A stretch of 64,000 nucleotides of DNA from CAWCHZ01 sp963795555 (GCA_963795555.1 CAWCHZ010000002.1:62001-126000); one strand, 5' to 3'; positions 47,858 through 57,389 are shown, numbered from the stretch's first letter. Numbers and translations: made by a program. Notes: a model not told the origin generated them from the letters alone.

Positions 47858-49765
47858 GTGATCAGGAACCTTCTCAGAGTGCGAGCGAATGTTGGTCCAG
47901 CGCGTCCCGGTCCAGCGCGTCCGGGAGGGAGCCGACGACGGCCGTCCCGACGCTGGCTGGTGTTGGTGGTCGCGGCGCTCGCGGCCGCGCTCATCACGGC
48001 GGTCGTGGCCTACGCGGTGCCGCCGACCGTCACGATCACCAGCCCGCCCGACGGGATCGACACCAACAACAACGCGCCGACGATCGCCGGCAGCGCCGAG
48101 GCGGTCGCGACCGAGCCGGTCACGGTCAACATCTACGCGGGCCTCAATCCCGGGCCGACGGATCTGCCCGTCCAGACGCAGACGACGACCCCCGATGGGA
48201 CCACCGGGGCGTGGTCGGTGACGCCGACGGCGCTCAACGACGGCTCCTACACGATCACCGCCACGCAGACCAACACCGATGGGACCACGACCTCGGCGCC
48301 CGATCACGCCACGATCGACACGACTCCACCGACGACGACGATCACGAGCAAGCCGAGCGGCATCGTGGTCGCACCGAGCGCGGCGGTCTTCCACTTCAGC
48401 TCCAACGAGGCCGGCAGCACGTTCCAGTGCCAGCTCGACGGCGGGGGCTGGGCCGGCTGCGGCTCGCCGGCCAGCTACGCGGGGCTGAGCGACGGCTCGC
48501 ACAGCTTCCAGGTCCGCGCGATCGACCAGGCGGGCAACGTCGATCCCAGCCCGGCGGTCGCCGCGTTCACCTACGACACGCCACCGAACACGACGATCAC
48601 GTCGGGCCCCGCCAGCACCGGGACCACCGACGCGCCGGTGTTCAGCTTCACGTCCAGCAAGGCCGGTGGCAGCTTCCAGTGCAAGCTCGACGGCGGGGCG
48701 TGGGCGGCCTGCGCCTCACCGGACGCGCTCGGCCCCCTCAGCGAGGGAGCCCACACCTTCGCGGTGCGCGCGGTCGACCAGCTCGGCGTGGCCGATCCGA
48801 GCCCGGCGTCCGCCGTGTTCACGTTCGACATCGCGCCCACGACCAAGCTCAGCGGGCCTACCGGCGCCTGGAACCTGCCGACCTTCACCTTCTCGTCGAA
48901 GCCCGGCTCGACCTTCAAGTGCCGTCTGGACGCTGGCGCCTGGAGCCCCTGCGGCTCGCCCGACACGCTCAGTGGCCTCGCGAACGGACCGCATACGTTC
49001 GCCGTGCAGGCAACCGATGCCTTCGGCAACGTCGACCCCAACCCACCGGCGATCGCCTTTGTGATCACGCCGCCGGTCCAGTCCAGGCCGGTCGGGCCGA
49101 GCGCGACCTTCGTCTGGTTCCCGTCCTCGCCGGCGGTCGGCCAGAAGATCACGCTGGTCTCCACCTCGGCGAACGGCTCGAGCCCGATCAAGACGACCGC
49201 CTGGGATCTCAGCGGCAACGGCAGCTACACGACGATCGGCACGACGACGACGGTGTCGTTCAAGACCGCCGGGCCTCACGTCGTGCACCTGCGCGTGACC
49301 GATGCCAACGGGCTGACCAGCACGACGCAGAGCACGATCACCGTCGCCGCGCCGCTGCTGCGCATCCAGCCGTTCCCGATCGTGCGGATCGGCGGCTTCC
49401 TGGTCGGCGGCGGTGCTCGCATCACCGTGCTGACCGTCTGGGCGCCCCCGGGCGTGCACATCACGGCCACCTGCCACGGCCGCGGCTGCCCGCGGGGGAC
49501 GATCGCGCGCGTCGCCCGCGCCCTTGACGCCGGCAGCGCGCGCAAGCGGCGGCACAAGCTCGTGCGCAAGCGCGGCCCGGTGATCGTCGTGCTCGGGTCC
49601 CTGGAGCGCTTCCTGCGCGCCGGCGCGGTGATCGACATCCGCGTCACGCAGCCCGGCCGGATCGGCAAGGACACGCGCTTCGTCATCCGCCGCGGCAAGG
49701 CGCCGCAGCGCGCCGACCGCTGCCTGATGCCCGGCGGTGGCGGTCCGGTGGTGTGCCCGTCATGA
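47858..49765 (+). CDS. Large secreted repeat protein with Ig-like and PKD-like domains
   Basis: A 635-residue protein from GTG 47858. An Arg-rich N-terminus is followed by a signal/anchor helix (LVLVVAALAAALITAVVAYA). A first Ig-like domain (VTITSPPDGIDTNNNAPTIAGSA) follows. Then come three repeats of about 90 residues built on F-x-C-x-L-D-G-x-x-W-x-x-C-x-S-P, then H-x-F-x-V-R/Q-A, at about 180-270, 271-365 and 366-440. A PKD-like domain (WDLSGNGSY...HLRVTDANG) is next. The C-terminal region has CHGRGCP and basic KRRHK patches. It is a surface or matrix protein. It heads an operon continuing at 49762 by ATGA overlap. Confidence 0.88.
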   Translation: MIRNLLRVRANVGPARPGPARPGGSRRRPSRRWLVLVVAALAAALITAVVAYAVPPTVTITSPPDGIDTNNNAPTIAGSAEAVATEPVTVNIYAGLNPGPTDLPVQTQTTTPDGTTGAWSVTPTALNDGSYTITATQTNTDGTTTSAPDHATIDTTPPTTTITSKPSGIVVAPSAAVFHFSSNEAGSTFQCQLDGGGWAGCGSPASYAGLSDGSHSFQVRAIDQAGNVDPSPAVAAFTYDTPPNTTITSGPASTGTTDAPVFSFTSSKAGGSFQCKLDGGAWAACASPDALGPLSEGAHTFAVRAVDQLGVADPSPASAVFTFDIAPTTKLSGPTGAWNLPTFTFSSKPGSTFKCRLDAGAWSPCGSPDTLSGLANGPHTFAVQATDAFGNVDPNPPAIAFVITPPVQSRPVGPSATFVWFPSSPAVGQKITLVSTSANGSSPIKTTAWDLSGNGSYTTIGTTTTVSFKTAGPHVVHLRVTDANGLTSTTQSTITVAAPLLRIQPFPIVRIGGFLVGGGARITVLTVWAPPGVHITATCHGRGCPRGTIARVARALDAGSARKRRHKLVRKRGPVIVVLGSLERFLRAGAVIDIRVTQPGRIGKDTRFVIRRGKAPQRADRCLMPGGGGPVVCPS

Positions 49766-50217
49766 GCACCTTCCGGCTCGGCGTGCGCCACGCGCTCGAC
49801 GCCAACCCCGGCACCCTGCCCGCGCCGCTGCGTTGGCTGCTCGGCCTGATCGGCGTGGCCGCGGTCTTCGCGGCGACATTCGTCGTTGGACACCAGACGC
49901 GTCCGGCTCCATCGGCGGCCGCCACGACACCGGCGCCGCTTGCCGCCACACTCGGGCCGCGCGTCCCCGCCGGCCTCACCAGCGCGCCGGCGATCGCCCA
50001 GCTCCCGGTGGTCGTACGACGGGCGCGACCGCGCACGTCGACGCCTGCCGTGTCGACGCCGGTGGTGTCGACGCCGGTGGTGTCGGCGCCGGTCGTGCCG
50101 GTCGCGCCCGCGCCGACGCCGTCCAAGGCCCCGTCGTTCTCGAACGGGGGCAGCGGGTCGAGCGGCGGCAGTGGATCGGGCGGCGGCGGAGGCTCGTCTT
50201 TCTCGAGCTCCGGCTGA
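49762..50217 (+). CDS. Membrane-anchored Pro/Ser/Gly-rich protein, 151 aa
   Basis: From ATG 49762, overlapping the surface-protein stop. A short cytoplasmic part (MSTFRLGVRHALDANPGTLP) precedes one membrane helix (LLGLIGVAAVFAATFVVG). The rest is external and low-complexity: an Ala/Thr/Pro segment, a repeated STPVVSTPVVSAPVV stretch from a 15-bp DNA repeat, and a Ser/Gly tail. No domain is recognisable. Its place suggests a linker protein for the secreted repeat protein or the cell wall. Confidence 0.7.
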   Translation: MSTFRLGVRHALDANPGTLPAPLRWLLGLIGVAAVFAATFVVGHQTRPAPSAAATTPAPLAATLGPRVPAGLTSAPAIAQLPVVVRRARPRTSTPAVSTPVVSTPVVSAPVVPVAPAPTPSKAPSFSNGGSGSSGGSGSGGGGGSSFSSSG

Positions 50218-50225
50218 CGGCGTCC

Positions 50226-51173
50226 GTGCCGTATCGCCGTCGCATCGTCCAATCGATCGCGATCGCCGCGCTCGTCGTCGCCGCCGCGATCGGCGGCTTC
50301 GCGATCGGGCACCACACATCCACCAAGGCGGCGCCGCCGTGGCTGACCGCGTTCGCGTCCGAGCCGCAGTTCTCGGTGAACTATCCGCCCGACTGGGCGC
50401 CGGTCGCGGCGGTCGCGCGAATTCCGGGCCTCACCCTCGCGGGGGCGATCGCGCTCGCGCCGCGCGGCCATGCCAACGATGCCGGCCTGATCGCCGGAGC
50501 GCTGGTCGGCAGCGGGGCCGACCCGTTGCCCGCCACGCTGGCGGCGCGCCTGCGCGGGGTGCCGCAGACCGATGTCGTCACGGCATCGAGCGGGGTGCAG
50601 GCGCTGCGCTACTCCCAGCTGCGCGTCGACGGCTACGGCGGTGAGCTGACGCTCTACGCGATCCCCAATCCGAATGGTCGGGTGCCCGGGATAGCGTGCT
50701 ATGCGGCGACCCCGTTCGCGGCCTACCTTCGTACCTGCGAGCGGATCGTCGCGACGGTGGCGGTCGGCCCGGACGTCGCACCCGCCGACCTCACGCCCGA
50801 CGCGGGCTACGCGCACGGCCTCAGCCTGGTGATCGCCCAGCTCGACACCGCGCGCGCCAGCGGTCGCGCGCAGCTCAGCGGCCGGCCGACCAGCGGTCAG
50901 CTGGCGGCGGCGGCCAGCCGCCTGGCGCAGGCGTTCGGCGCCGCCACCGCCGCGCTCGCCGGCCTGCACACGCCGCCCGCGGCGCTGACGCAGCAGATCG
51001 CCCTCTCGACGGCCCTGGGCGAGGCGCAGAGCGCCTATGCCGCGCTTGCCACCGCCGCCCGCGCGCGGCAGTCCAGCGCCTTCGCGCAGGCTCGCCAGCA
51101 CGTCTACGGCGCCGAGGCCCAGGTCGATGGTGCCCTCGCCGCGCTGGTCGCGCTGGGATACGGACACGGGTAG
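50226..51173 (+). CDS. Membrane-anchored extracellular protein of unknown function, 315 aa
   Basis: From GTG 50226, eight bases after the previous stop. An N-terminal anchor helix (SIAIAALVVAAAIGGFAIG) is followed by an external domain: FSVNYPPDWAPVAAV, a PsbP/MOG1-like opening, and LTLAGAIALAPRGHANDAGLIAGALVG. It then has ALRYSQLRVDGYGGELTLYAIPNP, and a helical C-terminal half from about residue 190 rich in Ala. I do not recognise the family. It is part of the operon that begins with the repeat protein at 47858. Confidence 0.72.
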   Translation: MPYRRRIVQSIAIAALVVAAAIGGFAIGHHTSTKAAPPWLTAFASEPQFSVNYPPDWAPVAAVARIPGLTLAGAIALAPRGHANDAGLIAGALVGSGADPLPATLAARLRGVPQTDVVTASSGVQALRYSQLRVDGYGGELTLYAIPNPNGRVPGIACYAATPFAAYLRTCERIVATVAVGPDVAPADLTPDAGYAHGLSLVIAQLDTARASGRAQLSGRPTSGQLAAAASRLAQAFGAATAALAGLHTPPAALTQQIALSTALGEAQSAYAALATAARARQSSAFAQARQHVYGAEAQVDGALAALVALGYGHG

Positions 51174-51270
51174 CGCGCCGGCTCCGGAGAAGAGGCGCGT
51201 CCTGTGCGCGTCTTTCAGCAAAGGATTCGCCTCACGTGGCCGGCTGGTCGGCCCGCGTAACATCGCAGTG

Positions 51271-52221
51271 ATGGTCTCCATCGGCCAGTTCGGTCCGGCC
51301 GAGGTCGCGCTGCTGGGATCGCGCATCGCGGGCAACGTCGGCCAGGCCGTGCAGGCGCCGCGTCAGGTCGTGCGCGATGTGCTCGTTGCGCTGCTCGCCG
51401 ACGGCCATGTGCTGATCGAGGACTTCCCGGGCGTTGGCAAGACCGCGCTGGCACGGGCGCTGGCGCGCTCGGTCGACGCTCACTTCGCCCGCATCCAGTG
51501 CACCTCGGACCTGCTGCCGGCCGACGTGGTTGGCACCAACGTCTTCGATCAGCGCGAGGGCCGCTTCGAGTTCCGTCCCGGTCCGGTGTTCGCAAACGTC
51601 GTGCTCGTCGACGAGATCAATCGCACGTCGCCGAAGACGCAGTCCGGGCTGCTGGAGTGCATGCAGGAGCGGCGAGTCACCGTCGACGTGCAGACCCACG
51701 AGCTGGCGCGGCCGTTCCTCGTCCTGGCCACGCAGAACCCCGTCGAGTACGAGGGCACCTATCCGCTGCCCGAGGCGCAGCTCGATCGCTTCATGGTGCG
51801 CGTCTCGCTCGGCTACCCATCGCCGACGCACGAGGCGCAGATGCTCGCCCAGCACGCCGACGGCGATCGCGTGCTGGAGCTCGCTCCGGTGGCAACCGTC
51901 GCCGAGGTCCTCGCCGCGCAGGCCGCCGCCGTGCACGTCCACGCCAGCGACGCCCTGCGCCACTACATCGTGGCGATCCTCGAGCGCACTCGCCGCGACG
52001 CGCGCGTCGAGCTGGGCGCCAGCCCGCGCGCGGGCCTGATGCTGCTGAAGGCCGCCAAGGCCTGCGCAGCGCTGGAAGGGCGCGACCACGCGCTGCCCGA
52101 CGACGTCCAGGCGCTTGCGCCGTCGGTGCTGGCGCACCGCCTGCTGCTCGACCATCAGGCTTACGACGTGAGCCCGACGCGGATCGTCGCCGACGCGATC
52201 GCGGCCGTGCCGGCGTTATGA
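51271..52221 (+). CDS. MoxR-family AAA+ ATPase
   Basis: A 316-residue protein from ATG 51271 (MVSIGQFGPAEVALLG). Walker A is EDFPGVGKTALARAL, Walker B is VVLVDEINRTSPKTQSGLLECMQE, and sensor 1 is LVLATQNPVEYEGTYPLPEAQLDRF, all diagnostic of MoxR. It forms the classic set with the DUF58 gene (35 bp on) and the transglutaminase gene. MoxR proteins are thought to act as chaperones for VWA/DUF58 partners at the envelope. Confidence 0.95.
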   Translation: MVSIGQFGPAEVALLGSRIAGNVGQAVQAPRQVVRDVLVALLADGHVLIEDFPGVGKTALARALARSVDAHFARIQCTSDLLPADVVGTNVFDQREGRFEFRPGPVFANVVLVDEINRTSPKTQSGLLECMQERRVTVDVQTHELARPFLVLATQNPVEYEGTYPLPEAQLDRFMVRVSLGYPSPTHEAQMLAQHADGDRVLELAPVATVAEVLAAQAAAVHVHASDALRHYIVAILERTRRDARVELGASPRAGLMLLKAAKACAALEGRDHALPDDVQALAPSVLAHRLLLDHQAYDVSPTRIVADAIAAVPAL

Positions 52222-52255
52222 CCCGGGCGCCTGCTGCTGGCTTGGGCGGGGGGCG

Positions 52256-53368
52256 ATGAGCCGGGCGTTGATTGCTGTCGTGTCCGGGCTGGGGCTGAGC
52301 CTCGCCGCGGCCGCTTTTGGGGCCGATCCGCTCTACGTCCTCGGGCTGACGCTGGTCGTCGCCGGCCTCGGCGCGTTGGCGTGGGTCTGGCTGGCTCCGC
52401 ACGGCGCACGTGTCACGCGCAGCCTGGACCGCAGGACCGTGCAGGAGGGGGAGTCCTTCGCGCTCACCGTCACGGTCATCTGTCCGACCCTGCCGCTGGC
52501 GGGAGCCGTGCTGGTCCCCGCCGCGGGTTGTCGGCCGCTGCGGATGGGCGCAACCCGGTCGCTGAGCATTGCGGCAGAGCTTCCGGCCGGTCGGCGTGGG
52601 CGCTGGCGGCTCGCCCCGGCGCAGCTGCTCGTGCACGATCCGCTCGGGCTCTGCGCCCGCGAGCTGCGCTCGCAAGCCGATGAGCTGCTGGTGCTGCCCC
52701 GCGTCGAGGCCGTCAGGCTGCGCGACCCCAGCGGCCTGGCCGGGATCAGCGCGAGCGCGCAGGTCGCGCACGGTGCGGTCGAGCTGGAGCTCGATGGCCT
52801 GCGGGCCTATCGTGTCGGCACGCCCGCGGCGCGGATCCACTGGCCGACCGTCGCGCGCACCGGGACGCTGCTCGAGCGGCGCATGCTGGACACGAGCGAC
52901 CGTCGCCCGCTGATCGTGCTCGATCCGCGCCGGCCGTCCGACGCCGAGCTCGCTGCCGACGAGCTGGAGCATGGGCTCGACCGGGCGGCTCGCGCGGCGG
53001 CTTCGCTGTGCGTCGCGCTGGCCCGCCGCGGCGGCTGCTGGCTGACCCTGCCGGGCGACCGGCGACCGACCTCGATCGACGCCGACCTGCGCACCTGGCC
53101 GGCGCTGCACGCGCGGCTGGCGCTGATCGCCCTCGACGACCCGGCGCCGCGCCTGCCGAGCGCGCTCGGCGCTGGGCGGCGGGTTGGTGCGGTCTACTGG
53201 GTCTGCCTTGGTGGGCTGCCATCGCCGCACTCGCCGCCCTCGTCGCGCTCCTTCGCCGGTCCGCTCTACCGCGTCGGGCCGCGACCGCTGCCGGGTCGGC
53301 CGATCGCCTTCAGCGTCGCCGGCTGCAGCGGCCAGCGACTCCGCAGCTCCTTCGCCGAGGCCGCCTGA
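52256..53368 (+). CDS. DUF58 protein, MoxR partner
   Basis: A 370-residue protein with two N-terminal membrane helices (about 4-22 and 26-46). The DUF58 motif region reads ELELDGLRAYRVGTPAARIHWPTVARTGTLLERRM, preceded by HDPLGLCARELRSQADELLVLPRVE. The central beta domain before it is the usual accessory part. It is flanked by MoxR and a transglutaminase, as in many actinobacteria; only 3 bp separate it from the next gene. The extreme C-terminus is Pro/Ser-rich and unconserved. Confidence 0.9.
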   Translation: MSRALIAVVSGLGLSLAAAAFGADPLYVLGLTLVVAGLGALAWVWLAPHGARVTRSLDRRTVQEGESFALTVTVICPTLPLAGAVLVPAAGCRPLRMGATRSLSIAAELPAGRRGRWRLAPAQLLVHDPLGLCARELRSQADELLVLPRVEAVRLRDPSGLAGISASAQVAHGAVELELDGLRAYRVGTPAARIHWPTVARTGTLLERRMLDTSDRRPLIVLDPRRPSDAELAADELEHGLDRAARAAASLCVALARRGGCWLTLPGDRRPTSIDADLRTWPALHARLALIALDDPAPRLPSALGAGRRVGAVYWVCLGGLPSPHSPPSSRSFAGPLYRVGPRPLPGRPIAFSVAGCSGQRLRSSFAEAA

Positions 53369-53371
53369 GCG

Positions 53372-55765
53372 ATGGCCGCGCGTCCACAGGCGATTGCGAC
53401 GATCGCGCTCTCCGGCGAGGCCGCGCTGTCCGGCGCGGCGCGCGCAGCGGCGCGGCGTGCCGCGCGGCCGCAGCGGGTCGGCTGGGCCGCGTTTGCCGGA
53501 ATGGCCAGCTTCGCCGCCTGGCAGTGGACGAGCCTGCTCGCCAACCGGCCCGGGGTGCGGATCGCAGCGGTCGTCGCGATCGCCACGCTCGGCGGCTCGG
53601 CGCTCGCGCGCAGCGCGCGCTGGCAAGCCGGGCGCCTCGGCGGCGTTGATCGGGCCCTCGGGGTGCGGCTCGCTGGCGCTGGCCTGCTGCTGCGCATCGC
53701 GATCGTGCTGCTGACCGCAGCGGCCGCGCTGCTGGCGATCGGCGTCCCCGCGCGCCTGCTGGCGCCCGCCCATTGGGGTGCTCTGAGCGCGGGCATCAGC
53801 CAGGGCCTTGCGGGGATGGGCGGCTTCGAATGGCCCTACTCCGGGCCGGACCCGTGGGTTCGCCTGACCCTGCTGCTCGCCATCCCGGCTGTCGTCGTGC
53901 CCGCGGCCGCGCTGGCGCACTGGCCGACCCGCCGCCGCTCTGAGCTGCCCCGCAGCCTCGGGCTCGCCGCGCTGGTCGCGCTGTATGCGGTCGGCGCGAT
54001 CGAGCACCCACCGGCGGGGTGGCAGCTGCGCGGGCTGTTGCTGCTCGCGCTGGTGGCGATCTGGATCTGGCCCGACCGCTTGCGACGCCGCAGCGGGGGT
54101 GTCGCGATGGCCTGGCTGCTGGCCTGCGGTGGTCTTGCCGTCGTCGCCGCGGCGGCGCTGCACACCGCGCGCCCATGGGTCGACGTGCGCGGCTGGGACC
54201 TGTTTGGAGAGCTCAACCTCGGCACCCAGTTCACCTGGGATGAGCTCTACGGCCCGATCACCTGGCCACGGTCGACCACGCCGATGCTGAAGATCAGCTC
54301 GAGCTCGCCGCTCCAGCTCTGGCGCGCCGCCACGCTGGACCGTTTCGACGGCCTGCGCTTCATCCAGTCGAGCGCATCGCTGCCCGGCGGGGCTGACGAC
54401 CTGTCGGCGTCGCTGAACTATCGCTGGCTGCACTGGTCGACCGTCTCGGTGAGCGGCCTGCGCTCGGATCTCGTCGTGGCGCCGGGCACGATCGTCCGAT
54501 TGACCGGCAGCAGCGCGGTGACGGCTCAGAGCGACGGCGCCACGCGCGTGGTCGGCGGCTCGCTGCAGCCGGGCGATGCCTACACGGCGCTCAGCTACGT
54601 CCCGGACCCGACGCTGTCGCAGCTGCTCAACGCGCCGCGCAGCTTTCCGGCGGCCTACCTGCCCTACACCGCGTTCGACCTGCCCGCGCCCGACCAGTCG
54701 GGGCTGGCGCCGGTCGCGATCAGCAGCCATGCGCGTGCGACGCTCACCACGGCGCGGACCGTCGAGTCGCCCGCGCCGGGGTTCTCGCCGGCCGATCTGC
54801 CGGCGCTCGAGCAGCGCGTGCTCGCGTCTCCGTATGGCCCGATGTATCGCCTCGCCCAGCGGCTCGCCGCCGGTGAGCCGACGACCTACGAGATCGCCCG
54901 CTCGATCGAGGGCTATCTCGACGCCCACTACACCTACGACGAGCACCCGCCCCAGCGACGCTACCCGTTGGAGGCATTCCTGTTCCGCGACCGACGCGGC
55001 TACTGCCAGCAGTTCTCCGGCGCGATGGCGTTGATGCTGCGCATGGACGGCATCCCCGCGCGGGTGGTGACGGGCTTCCTTGCGGGCGCCTACGATCGCA
55101 CCAGCCGCAGCTACACAGTGCGCGCCGTCGACGCCCACGCCTGGGTCGAGGCCTACATCAGCGGCATCGGCTGGGTCTCCTTCGACCCGACGCCGCCGCG
55201 GGTGCAACCCCGCGGCTCGAGCCGGCGGGCGACTGCGGCACAGACACCAGCGCGCACGCCGTCTGCGCCCAACGGCGTCACGCCGAGCGGGGCGCGAGGC
55301 CAGCGCGATCCGGTCGTCGCACACGCCAGCCGCCACCGCGCCGCCAGCACTGCCGCCCATGCGCGCTCCGCCGGCAAGGTGCCGCTGGCGGCAATCCTCG
55401 GTCCCGCTGCCGCGCTGGTTGCGCTGGCGATCGCGGCGTGGGGGAGTGGCCTGTGGCGCCTGCGACGCGAGCTGGCCGGCGACGCCGAGCCGGCCGTCGC
55501 CCAGCTGCGCCGGGCGCTCGTGCGGCTGGGCTACGGACCTTCCGGCGCGCTGACGCTCAGCGCGCTCGAGCGACGGCTGCGGGCGCGCGGCGAGCTGGCC
55601 GCCAGTCGCTACGTCGCCCGCCTGCGTGCGCAGCGCTTCGGCGCCGGTGGCCAGGCGCAGCCGACGGCCGCCGACCGCGCGCAGCTGCGGCGGGCGCTGA
55701 CGCGTGGCGCCGGTCCGCTCACGCGCGTGCTGGGCTTGGTGGCACTGCCGCCGCGGGTGGGTTGA
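53372..55765 (+). CDS. DUF3488/transglutaminase-domain membrane protein (TgpA-like)
   Basis: A 797-residue protein. The N-terminal third carries about six membrane helices, up to VAAAALHTARPWV. The external region is DUF3488-like, then a transglutaminase core with Cys in FRDRRGYCQQFSGAMALMLR, ARVVTGFLAGAYD, His in AVDAHAWVEAYI and Asp in GWVSFDPTPP. One more membrane helix follows (VPLAAILGPAAALVALAIAAWG), then a cytoplasmic DUF4129-like tail. It is the third gene of the MoxR-DUF58-TGase unit, a presumed envelope-remodelling system. The neighbouring secreted repeat protein is a possible substrate. Confidence 0.92.
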   Translation: MAARPQAIATIALSGEAALSGAARAAARRAARPQRVGWAAFAGMASFAAWQWTSLLANRPGVRIAAVVAIATLGGSALARSARWQAGRLGGVDRALGVRLAGAGLLLRIAIVLLTAAAALLAIGVPARLLAPAHWGALSAGISQGLAGMGGFEWPYSGPDPWVRLTLLLAIPAVVVPAAALAHWPTRRRSELPRSLGLAALVALYAVGAIEHPPAGWQLRGLLLLALVAIWIWPDRLRRRSGGVAMAWLLACGGLAVVAAAALHTARPWVDVRGWDLFGELNLGTQFTWDELYGPITWPRSTTPMLKISSSSPLQLWRAATLDRFDGLRFIQSSASLPGGADDLSASLNYRWLHWSTVSVSGLRSDLVVAPGTIVRLTGSSAVTAQSDGATRVVGGSLQPGDAYTALSYVPDPTLSQLLNAPRSFPAAYLPYTAFDLPAPDQSGLAPVAISSHARATLTTARTVESPAPGFSPADLPALEQRVLASPYGPMYRLAQRLAAGEPTTYEIARSIEGYLDAHYTYDEHPPQRRYPLEAFLFRDRRGYCQQFSGAMALMLRMDGIPARVVTGFLAGAYDRTSRSYTVRAVDAHAWVEAYISGIGWVSFDPTPPRVQPRGSSRRATAAQTPARTPSAPNGVTPSGARGQRDPVVAHASRHRAASTAAHARSAGKVPLAAILGPAAALVALAIAAWGSGLWRLRRELAGDAEPAVAQLRRALVRLGYGPSGALTLSALERRLRARGELAASRYVARLRAQRFGAGGQAQPTAADRAQLRRALTRGAGPLTRVLGLVALPPRVG

Positions 55766-55806
55766 GGCGCCGCCCCGTCGGCGCGCCGACGTGCGACGAT
55801 GCGCGC

Positions 55807-56532
55807 GTGAGCGCCCGCAAGGCCCACGCGCTCGAGCTGTTCGCCGGCCTGCCGAGCCGCTATGACCGCGTCGGCGCGATCATGAGCTTTGGCCAGGATC
55901 CGCGCTGGCGCCGCGCCCTGGTCGCCGCCGTGGCGCCGACGCCAGCTGACCGCGTGCTCGACGTCGCGACCGGCACCGGCCTGGTCGCCGCCGAGCTGGT
56001 GCGCCGCAGTGGCTGCACCGTCGTCGGCGTCGATCAGAGCCCGGCGATGCTGGCCCGGGCGCAGGCCCGGCTGGACGCCGATCCGCAGCTGGCCGCGCGC
56101 TGCACGCTGGTCCGTGCGCAGGCCGAGGCGCTGCCGTTCAGCGATGGCGAGTTCGACGCACTCACGTTCACCTACCTGCTGCGCTACGTCGACGATCCGT
56201 CGACGACGCTGCGCGAGCTGGCCCGCGTCGTGCGCCCGGGTGGGCGGATCGCGATGCTCGAGTTCGGCGTGCCGCGCGCGCCCGTGGCGCGCGCGCTCTG
56301 GCGGCTGCACACCCGCCTGGGGCTGGTTGTGATCGGAGGGCTCGTCTCATCGGCCTGGGTGGCGGTCGCGCGCTTCCTGGGCCCGAGCATCGAGGAGCTC
56401 CACGCCCGCGTCAGCCGAGACGAGCTGCTCGGGATCTGGCGCGTCGCCGGGATCGCCGCGCCGCAGGCGCGCGAGCTGAGCTTTGGTGCGGGGCTGATCG
56501 TCTGGGGCACGCGCGATGGCACGACTGGATGA
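55807..56532 (+). CDS. UbiE/MenG-type methyltransferase (demethylmenaquinone methyltransferase)
   Basis: A 241-residue protein from GTG 55807. It begins MSARKAHALELFAGLPSRYDRVGAIMSFGQDPRWRRALV, the standard UbiE opening. Motif I is VLDVATGTGLVAAEL, then GVDQSPAMLARA, LPFSDGEFDALTFTYLLRYVDDP and LELARVVRPGGRIAMLEFGVP. The last two are UbiE signatures. It would methylate demethylmenaquinone in the membrane-bound quinone pathway. It overlaps the next membrane-protein gene by 17 bp. The longer open frame to 55438 is a shadow of the transglutaminase gene. Confidence 0.9.
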   Translation: MSARKAHALELFAGLPSRYDRVGAIMSFGQDPRWRRALVAAVAPTPADRVLDVATGTGLVAAELVRRSGCTVVGVDQSPAMLARAQARLDADPQLAARCTLVRAQAEALPFSDGEFDALTFTYLLRYVDDPSTTLRELARVVRPGGRIAMLEFGVPRAPVARALWRLHTRLGLVVIGGLVSSAWVAVARFLGPSIEELHARVSRDELLGIWRVAGIAAPQARELSFGAGLIVWGTRDGTTG

Positions 56533-57319
56533 GCCCACTGCGTTCGGCGGGGAGGCCGCGACGGACGAGCGGCCGCTGGCGAGCAGCCCGCGGCCGGCGC
56601 CTGAGCGCCCCGCGTTCTACGCCCTGGCGCCCGGCGGCTGGCGTGATCTGGTCACGCTGCTGCATCCGCCCTACACCGCCTGGCATCTGAGCTACGTGGC
56701 GCTCGGCGCCGCCGTCGCGCCGACCTTCCATCTCTGGCGCCTCGGCGCGGCGCTGGCGGGCTTCCTGCTGGGCGTGGGGGTATGCGCGCATGCGCTCGAC
56801 GAGCTCAACGGCCGACCGCTTGCGACCGGGCTGTCCGATCGCATGCTCTGGGCGCTGGCCTGGGGTGGGCTGCTCGGCGCGATCGCGATCGGCGTCGTGG
56901 GAGCGCTGACGGTCTCCCTGACGCTGATCCCCTTCATCGTCGCCGGCGGCTTCATCGTGCTGGCCTACAACCTCGAGCTCTTCGGCGGCGCCTTTCACAA
57001 CGACGGCTGGTTCGCCGTCGCCTGGGGCGCGTTTCCGGCGCTGACCGGCTATTGGATCGAGGCGCTGTCGCTGCGTGCGTCGGGCGTGCTCGTGGCGATC
57101 GCCTGCGCCGGCCTGAGCGCCGCGCAGCGCTCGCTCAGCACGCCGGCGCGCACGCTGCGCCGGCGCACCGTGAACGTCGAGGGAAGCCAGTGGCTGACGG
57201 ACGGCAGCGTCCTCGAGCTCTCGTCAGAGACGCTGCGCGCTCCCCTGGAGCGGGCCCTGCGCTTCATGGCATGGGCGCTCGTCGTGCTGGCGGTGGCGCT
57301 GGTGGTGGCGCGGCTGTGA
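56516..57319 (+). CDS. UbiA-like integral membrane protein
   Basis: A 267-residue protein from ATG 56516, overlapping the UbiE gene. Six or more hydrophobic helices follow a soluble start. The region LLHPPYTAWHLSYVALGAAVAP and then GVGVCAHALDELNGRPLATGLSD resembles UbiA prenyltransferases, with ALDELNGRPL at the place of the N/D-D-x-x-D motif. It also carries NLELFGGAFHNDGWFAVAWGAFPALTGYW, as in UbiA helix 5-6 loops. The usual Asn of NDxxD is His. Coupling to UbiE supports a quinone or related prenyl step. Confidence 0.72.
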   Translation: MARLDEPTAFGGEAATDERPLASSPRPAPERPAFYALAPGGWRDLVTLLHPPYTAWHLSYVALGAAVAPTFHLWRLGAALAGFLLGVGVCAHALDELNGRPLATGLSDRMLWALAWGGLLGAIAIGVVGALTVSLTLIPFIVAGGFIVLAYNLELFGGAFHNDGWFAVAWGAFPALTGYWIEALSLRASGVLVAIACAGLSAAQRSLSTPARTLRRRTVNVEGSQWLTDGSVLELSSETLRAPLERALRFMAWALVVLAVALVVARL

Positions 57320-57389
57320 GATCGCTGGCTTCGGCGGTGACCCAGCTCAGTCCGATCCAGATACGCCCGGCTCCACGCACAGTCCGAGG

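Noticed and set aside
51791..55360. A 1189-residue open frame on the minus strand
   Set aside because: It is antisense to the MoxR, DUF58 and transglutaminase genes, which have clear motifs, and its translation is low-complexity Arg/Gly/Ala sequence.
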